Position numbers and translations under genes: made by a program. This document shows positions 59,468-64,000 of a stretch of DNA of 64,000 nt, piece by piece (position 1 is the first letter of the stretch; each line of letters starts with the position of its first letter). The notes under the pieces were generated by a model that worked only from the letters and a program-made list of their open reading frames with translations, was not told the DNA's origin and did not search any database. The DNA comes from JAXDJH01 sp034663635 (GTDB lineage Bacteria > Actinomycetota > CADDZG01 > WHSQ01). The DNA lies in the NCBI GenBank assembly GCA_034663635.1, contig JAXDJH010000007.1, positions 109,441 through 173,440 of the forward strand. Direction: 5' to 3'.

Positions 59468-61141
59468 ATGAACGATGCCGATGTCATCGTCGTGGGCGCC
59501 GGCATAGCGGGACTTGTCGCGGCCCACGAGCTGACCTCCAGAGGTAAGAGGGTCGCGCTCGTCGATCAAGAGAATGCCGCGAACCTCGGCGGACAGGCCT
59601 TCTGGTCGTTCGGCGGATTGTTTCTTGTCGACTCGCCGGAGCAGCGCCGATTCGCCATCAAAGACTCTGTCGAGTTGGCCTGGAACGACTGGCGAGGCAG
59701 CGCTCAGTTCGATCGGCTCGACGACGAGGATTCCTGGGCGATCAAATGGGCCCGCGCCTACGTGGAGTGGGCCGCGGGAGAAAAGCGCGAGTGGCTCGAG
59801 TCTCATGGGATCAGCCTGCTGCCGACGGTGGGGTGGGCCGAACGGGGCGATCTGCGAGCCGACGGTCACGGCAACTCGGTCCCGCGCTTCCACATCGCTT
59901 GGGGAACCGGCACCGGGGTCGTCCGGCCGTTCGCCGAGTCCGCCCTTCAAGCCGCGGGGGCCGGGCTACTGAGTTTCCATCACCGTCACCGTGTCGACGA
60001 ACTCGTCCTAACGAACGGTGCTGCGACCGGCGTGCGTGGAACTGTTCTCGCCGACGACGAATCACCCCGCGGCGTCGCGAGCAACCGCGACAAGGTCGGC
60101 GAGTTCGAGTTGTCGGCACAGGCAGTCATCGTCACGACGGGTGGGATCGGCGCCGATCACGACATCGTCCGCGACTATTGGCCGGATCGACTCGGGCGCC
60201 CGCCGAAGGAGATGATCACCGGGGTCCCGGCCTACGTCGACGGACGCATGCTCGACATTGCAGCAAACGCCGGGGCACGGCTCGTCAACCGGGACAGGAT
60301 GTGGCATTACACCGAAGGCGTCCAGAACTGGAACCCGATATGGCCAAAGCATGGCATCCGCATCTTGCCCGGCCCCTCATCGATGTGGTTCGACGCGTTG
60401 GGCCGGCGTCTGCCGAACCCTTGCTTGCCCGGATACGACACGCTCGGGACTCTCAAGCACCTGCGGACCACCCCGGACATCGTCGATTTCGATCACTCGT
60501 GGTTCATCCTTACTCAGACGATCATCGAGAAGGAGTTCGCGCTATCCGGCTCGGAGCAGAACCCAGACATCACGAGCGGAGACCGCAAGGCATTCTTGAG
60601 CGCGCGGCTGCTCGGTAGAGGTGCGCCTCCTCCCGTCGAGGCCTTCAAGACGCGTGGAGCGGACTTCGTGGTCGCGGATGATCTCGACGGTTTGGTTGCA
60701 AAGATGAACGGCCTGACCGACGAGCAGGCCCTCGACGTCGCCACGCTCAGGTCCCAGATCGAAGCGCGAGATCTACAGATCACGAACCCGTATAGCAAGG
60801 ACGCTCAGGTGCAGGGCATCCGGAACTCTCGGCGGTTCCTCGGCGATCGCTTGAGCCGCACCGCGAAGCCGCACGCGATCCTGGATCCGGATGCCGGGCC
60901 TCTGATCGGGGTGAAGTTGCACATCCTGACCCGCAAGACCCTAGGGGGCATCCAGACGGATCTCGACTCACGTGTGCTCGGTAGGGACGGAGCGCCGATC
61001 CCCGGTTTGTTTGCGGCAGGGGAGGTCGCGGGTTTCGGCGGGGGCGGCGTTCACGGCTATAACGCTCTCGAGGGCACCTTCCTCGGAGGTTGTCTCTTCG
61101 GCGGCCGGGCCGCGGGCCGTGCCGCGGCTCGCGACTTGTGA
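59468..61141 (+). CDS. FAD-dependent dehydrogenase, 3-ketosteroid dehydrogenase-like
   Basis: A 557-residue flavoprotein of the fumarate reductase/ketosteroid dehydrogenase superfamily: VIVVGAGIAGLVAAHELTSRG with FAD GxGxxG near residue 7, LGGQAFWSFGGLFLVD, VIVTTGGIGADHDIV, and C-terminal GLFAAGEVAGFGGGGVHGYNALEGTFLGGC. It probably dehydrogenates a steroid-like or other cyclic substrate. TTTAAT six bases before the ATG is a weak -10 candidate. It is not in an obvious steroid catabolism cluster. Confidence 0.9.
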   Translation: MNDADVIVVGAGIAGLVAAHELTSRGKRVALVDQENAANLGGQAFWSFGGLFLVDSPEQRRFAIKDSVELAWNDWRGSAQFDRLDDEDSWAIKWARAYVEWAAGEKREWLESHGISLLPTVGWAERGDLRADGHGNSVPRFHIAWGTGTGVVRPFAESALQAAGAGLLSFHHRHRVDELVLTNGAATGVRGTVLADDESPRGVASNRDKVGEFELSAQAVIVTTGGIGADHDIVRDYWPDRLGRPPKEMITGVPAYVDGRMLDIAANAGARLVNRDRMWHYTEGVQNWNPIWPKHGIRILPGPSSMWFDALGRRLPNPCLPGYDTLGTLKHLRTTPDIVDFDHSWFILTQTIIEKEFALSGSEQNPDITSGDRKAFLSARLLGRGAPPPVEAFKTRGADFVVADDLDGLVAKMNGLTDEQALDVATLRSQIEARDLQITNPYSKDAQVQGIRNSRRFLGDRLSRTAKPHAILDPDAGPLIGVKLHILTRKTLGGIQTDLDSRVLGRDGAPIPGLFAAGEVAGFGGGGVHGYNALEGTFLGGCLFGGRAAGRAAARDL

Positions 61142-61208
61142 TCACGCCCAGCCGTCGACAAAGGAGAGTTGATGACTGCTCGGCAGCGCCGAAGTGTTCA
61201 TCACTCGC

Positions 61209-61871
61209 TCATGACAGGGGCGCGGTAGAGAAGTATCGGTCGATCGCGGGTATCAGGTCTCTCAGATCCCGGGTCTCGAATTCGAGATCTGCAACTTCCC
61301 GAGCGTTGTCCGACGCGTTGAGCGCTATCGCTAAGCCTGCTGCCCGAAAGAGCGGGATGTCCGACGTCGAATCACCGATGGCAACCACGTTTTGAAGGCT
61401 CAGCCCAAGGCCCGCTGCGATGTCTTGGACGAAACCCACTTTGTTAGCGGCGTCGAAGTGACGGGATACGACGCCCTGGATGATGCCGTCATCCGTTTGC
61501 TCTATCTCACACCCAGAGGCTGCTGCGAAGCCAAAGCGATCCCGTACGAACTCCGCAGCAAGTCTCCACGTGATGGTCGCTATCACGGGCACCAGGGAGC
61601 GTCCCTTGAGCCACTTGATCGTTTCCGGGAGACCATCGATGAATTCGAGGTTTTCCAATTGCCGACACACATCGTGCCGTCGACGTCCCTTATAGAAAAT
61701 CGCATCCCGTTCGGCTACCTCGGCATTGGTGATCCGACCTTCGGCATATTGGCGCTCCAGTTCCGCCATGCCATCGTGGCCCACCCAAGGAGCGAGGTGC
61801 AGGCACACCGTCGTGTCCGGTAAGAGCGTCCCATCAAGGTCGAATGCCACTATTCCGGTGGGCTCTGCCAT
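61209..61871 (-). CDS. HAD-IB family phosphatase (SerB-like)
   Basis: A 220-residue HAD hydrolase: motif I FDLDGTLLPDT, helical cap (about residues 30-90), motif II ATITWRL, and motif III/IV VAIGDSTSDIPLFRAAGLAIAL. It resembles phosphoserine phosphatase but lacks convincing serine-pocket identity, so the substrate is open. The ATG lies six bases after TAGGCT on the minus strand (61883-61878), a leaderless pattern. Confidence 0.88.
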   Translation of the reverse strand: MAEPTGIVAFDLDGTLLPDTTVCLHLAPWVGHDGMAELERQYAEGRITNAEVAERDAIFYKGRRRHDVCRQLENLEFIDGLPETIKWLKGRSLVPVIATITWRLAAEFVRDRFGFAAASGCEIEQTDDGIIQGVVSRHFDAANKVGFVQDIAAGLGLSLQNVVAIGDSTSDIPLFRAAGLAIALNASDNAREVADLEFETRDLRDLIPAIDRYFSTAPLS

Positions 61872-61957
61872 CGTCAGAGCCTACGTATCGGAAGGCGAGG
61901 TCGCCATGGAAGCACGAGGCTATTTTTCGTTCGTCCGGCTAAGTATTCTGCGAGACG

Positions 61958-62773
61958 ATGTCAGCCTTGAGCCACGGGCGTCTTACCGGCAAGACCGCGG
62001 TCGTGGTTGGCGCCGGCCAGACGCCGGGAGCCACCATCGGGAACGGACGAGCGACCGCGATTCGGTTCGCTCAGGAAGGGGCGCGTCTGCTTTTAGTCGA
62101 CCGGGACGACGCTTCGGTGAAAGAGACCCAGGCAATGGTGGTGGATGCCGGTGGCAGCGCCGAAGTGTTCATCGCCGATGTCGCCGTCGAAGGAGGGCCG
62201 GCGAGCATCGCCGAGGAGGCCGTCGCCAAGTTCGGCCGGATCGACATCCTTCACAACAACGTTGGCGTCGGGATGGGAGACAGTTCACCCACGCGTCTGG
62301 CCGAGGAAGCGTGGGATCGCATCATGGACGTGAACCTCAAGGCTATGTGGTTGGTGTGCAAGCACGTGGTCCCGGTAATGCGGAAACAGCAAAGCGGGTC
62401 GATCGTCTGCGTGTCCTCGATCGCTGCCATCGCCGCGGCCGGTCACATCACCGCATACAAGATCTCGAAGGCCGGAGTGAACGCGCTAGTACATCAACTC
62501 GCGATCACGAACGCCAAGCACGGGATCCGGGTTAACGGCCTCATGCCCGGGTTCATCGATACGCCCATGGCGGTGGACGCGGTTGCGGAAGTGCTGAATG
62601 TGTCGCGCGAAGACCTCGCCACCCTTCGAGCCCAGATGGTTCCTCTCGGAAACAAGCAAGGCACTGCGTGGGACGTCGCGAATGCCGCTTTGTTTCTCGC
62701 GTCAGATGAGGCCGCCTTTATCACCGGGGCCCTGCTGCCCGTCGATGGGGGTCAGAGCGCAAAGATCGGTTAG
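61958..62773 (+). CDS. SDR family oxidoreductase
   Basis: A 271-residue short-chain dehydrogenase: Rossmann TAVVVGAGQTPGATIGNGRA, NNVGVG, catalytic Ser in VCVSSIAAIAAAG, YxxxK in YKISKAGVNAL, and LPVDGGQSAKI at the end. The TGxxxGxG motif is variant (GAGQTPGATIGNG), as in some FabG-like or dihydrodiol dehydrogenases. Substrate and cofactor are not resolved. TATTCT lies eight bases before the ATG. Confidence 0.92.
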   Translation: MSALSHGRLTGKTAVVVGAGQTPGATIGNGRATAIRFAQEGARLLLVDRDDASVKETQAMVVDAGGSAEVFIADVAVEGGPASIAEEAVAKFGRIDILHNNVGVGMGDSSPTRLAEEAWDRIMDVNLKAMWLVCKHVVPVMRKQQSGSIVCVSSIAAIAAAGHITAYKISKAGVNALVHQLAITNAKHGIRVNGLMPGFIDTPMAVDAVAEVLNVSREDLATLRAQMVPLGNKQGTAWDVANAALFLASDEAAFITGALLPVDGGQSAKIG

Positions 62774-62780
62774 CGAACCC

Positions 62781-63338
62781 TCAGGATCCGGGGAATCGAG
62801 CCAATCCCGGATCCGTTTCGAGCTCTACCCCGAGCGAGTTCAGAGTGAACGCCACCATGTGGTACTGCCCGACGACCATGCAAACCTCGATGAGTTGCTG
62901 GTAGTCGTAGCCCTCGGCCAGCACCGCCCAGGTCGAGTCGGAGATCGCGGACTGCGTGTGTAGCTCGTCGGCGGCGTGCAGCAGGGCACTGTCCAGCGGC
63001 CCCCACTCGGAGGAGACCTCGTCGTCGCTGATTCGGTCGATCTCGTCATCGGTCAGGCCCAGTGCGCGCCCGATGAGAACGTGTTGACCCCATTCGTACT
63101 CGGCCTTGCAGTGCCAGGCGGTTCGCAGGATCAATAGCTCCCGGTCACGGTGGGGTAGCCGACCATTGAAGAGCAACGTTCCGCCGAAGGCCGACCATCG
63201 CTTCAAGAGCCTGGGGTGATGAGCGAACGTTGCGAAGATATTGAGGTCCGTCCCGTCGGGCCTCCGCATCGTGGCCAGGAGCTCTTCCGTCCGTTCGTCC
63301 CGGTCAGCGGCCGTAGTGGGAGGGATGCGCTGCGCCAT
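62781..63338 (-). CDS. Carboxymuconolactone decarboxylase family protein
   Basis: A 185-residue AhpD-like/CMD fold protein with LLILRTAWHCKAEYEWGQHVLIGRA, where Cys, the Glu and the His of the AhpD active site are placed as in carboxymuconolactone decarboxylases and alkylhydroperoxidases. The ATG at 63338 follows AGGAGG on the minus strand at seven bases, so the open frame to 63443 is not used. Function is likely reduction of hydroperoxide or decarboxylation; unresolved. Confidence 0.9.
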   Translation of the reverse strand: MAQRIPPTTAADRDERTEELLATMRRPDGTDLNIFATFAHHPRLLKRWSAFGGTLLFNGRLPHRDRELLILRTAWHCKAEYEWGQHVLIGRALGLTDDEIDRISDDEVSSEWGPLDSALLHAADELHTQSAISDSTWAVLAEGYDYQQLIEVCMVVGQYHMVAFTLNSLGVELETDPGLARFPGS

Positions 63339-63423
63339 GGTCGTGCCTCCTATCTGGTTAGTTGCACAACGAACTGTCTGCATCCAAGTGCGCATAGCGC
63401 ACCTATTTGCAGAAAGGTCGGCC

Positions 63424-63963
63424 TTACTCACCTGTCTGTCCATCGATCGACTCTCGTAGAAGGTCGGCGTGACCGTTGTGCCTCGCGTACTCCTCGATCA
63501 TGTGGCACACGATCCACCTCAGATTGGGTGACCTCCCGTCGGGTCCTTTTCGCTGAGCCATCAGGTCCATGCCACCGTCAGCCAGCGCGTCCGGAATGAG
63601 TGAGTTCGAGCGAGTCACCGCGTCCTGCCAAAGAGTTCGGAGTTGCTCGGGCGTGTCGTTGGCAGCCGAGTGCCATTCCCAGTCGCGGTCGGCGTCCCAG
63701 TCAACCGTGTCCCACGGCGACACTGCATCTCGCCCGTGCAGCCACTGAGAGAACCAATAGTCCTCGACGACGGCCAAGTGCTTGAGCATCCCGCCCAACG
63801 TCATCGTGGATGCGGCAATCGTCGCTCCGAGCCCGGTTGCATCCAGTCCGGAGATCTTCCACTCGAAAGTCGCACGCTGGAAGTTCAGGAAGCCAAGGAG
63901 GGCGGCCGTCTCGTCGGCCGCGTCGGGAGGCTCCGGACGCCCCTGTTCGTCGAAGTGGCTCAT
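63424..63963 (-). CDS. DinB/DUF664 family protein
   Basis: A 179-residue four-helix bundle protein: FLNFQRATFEWKISGL, STMTLGGMLKHLAVVEDYWF and WIVCHMIEEYARHNGHADLLRE carry the three histidines expected to bind a metal in DinB proteins (His about 62, 154 and 163). Actinobacterial members often are mycothiol- or bacillithiol-dependent transferases; activity here is unknown. It is 85 bases upstream of the CMD-family gene on the same strand. The remaining bases to the end of the window contain nothing recognisable. Confidence 0.9.
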   Translation of the reverse strand: MSHFDEQGRPEPPDAADETAALLGFLNFQRATFEWKISGLDATGLGATIAASTMTLGGMLKHLAVVEDYWFSQWLHGRDAVSPWDTVDWDADRDWEWHSAANDTPEQLRTLWQDAVTRSNSLIPDALADGGMDLMAQRKGPDGRSPNLRWIVCHMIEEYARHNGHADLLRESIDGQTGE

Positions 63964-64000
63964 GGGGCCGCAGCGTACGTGGAGTGCGCGGCCCCCGTAC

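Noticed and set aside
1..64000. CRISPR arrays, tRNA genes, transposases or phage genes
   Set aside because: I looked for regularly spaced repeats, T-loop sequences and recombinase motifs and saw none I could support.

Overview
The window is high-GC, gene-dense DNA from a member of the Actinomycetota. Supporting points are a SepH (DUF3071) cell-division gene, an F420-type luciferase-like oxidoreductase, an ArsA/SRPBCC/ROK-kinase neighbourhood of the kind seen in actinobacteria, frequent GTG/TTG starts, and many genes whose start codon lies 6-7 nt after a TANNNT -10 hexamer, the hallmark of leaderless mRNAs. I cannot place it below phylum; an uncultivated lineage is plausible. I found no plasmid, phage, transposase, CRISPR or tRNA genes.

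Layout. 1-2.6 kb: the end of an ECF vitamin-type transporter operon (T, fused A-A, S components), followed by RNase P RNA with its terminator. 3-8.4 kb: two GAF-domain sensor histidine kinases facing left around a beta-propeller exoprotein. 8.5-17.4 kb: RidA, an M20 peptidase and trpD; a LexA-boxed exonuclease/GIY-YIG repair gene divergent from a coupled operon of SpoIIE phosphatase, zinc ribbon protein, alpha-methylacyl-CoA racemase and NYN ribonuclease. 17.5-25.6 kb: a Cys-rich protein, sepH, an M48 protease, an acyl-CoA ligase, a secreted protein, panB, and zinc-ribbon and exported proteins. 25.6-32.7 kb: an isoaspartyl peptidase divergent from a phosphoesterase-SRPBCC-ArsA-CxxC protein-membrane protein series, then ROK kinase, DUF1232, a membrane protein and an F420-type oxidoreductase. 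32.7-37.9 kb: copper ATPase behind a CsoR-like operator, flap exonuclease, phosphatase and HtrA-like protease. 38-49.7 kb: AlaC-like aminotransferase, TetR regulator, cyclic-DPG-synthetase-like GTPase, archaeal-type ornithine cyclodeaminase homologue, esterase, acyltransferase, glycerol kinase, RlpA-like protein, a PPi-type phosphofructokinase, threonine aldolase and an RsbW-like kinase. 49.8-55.6 kb: a modular RTX protein, a TPP-riboswitch thiOSG operon, a basic Rho_N-like protein and two DUF72 genes. 55.6-64 kb: an accessory-looking stretch (membrane protein, lipoprotein hydrolase, NTF2-like, DUF1801, RTX, FAD dehydrogenase, HAD phosphatase, SDR, carboxymuconolactone decarboxylase-like and DinB-like proteins).

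The most noteworthy signals are: (i) the 3' end of the second DUF72 gene recurs twice downstream, each copy closing a segment with one cargo gene; (ii) thiO has no canonical start codon that preserves its FAD motif, and an ATC sits at ideal spacing behind the Shine-Dalgarno at the 3' edge of a TPP riboswitch; (iii) a perfect LexA box lies inside the predicted leaderless promoter of the exonuclease/GIY-YIG gene; (iv) the phosphofructokinase carries both residues diagnostic for pyrophosphate use; (v) two divergent leaderless genes share overlapping -10 elements.
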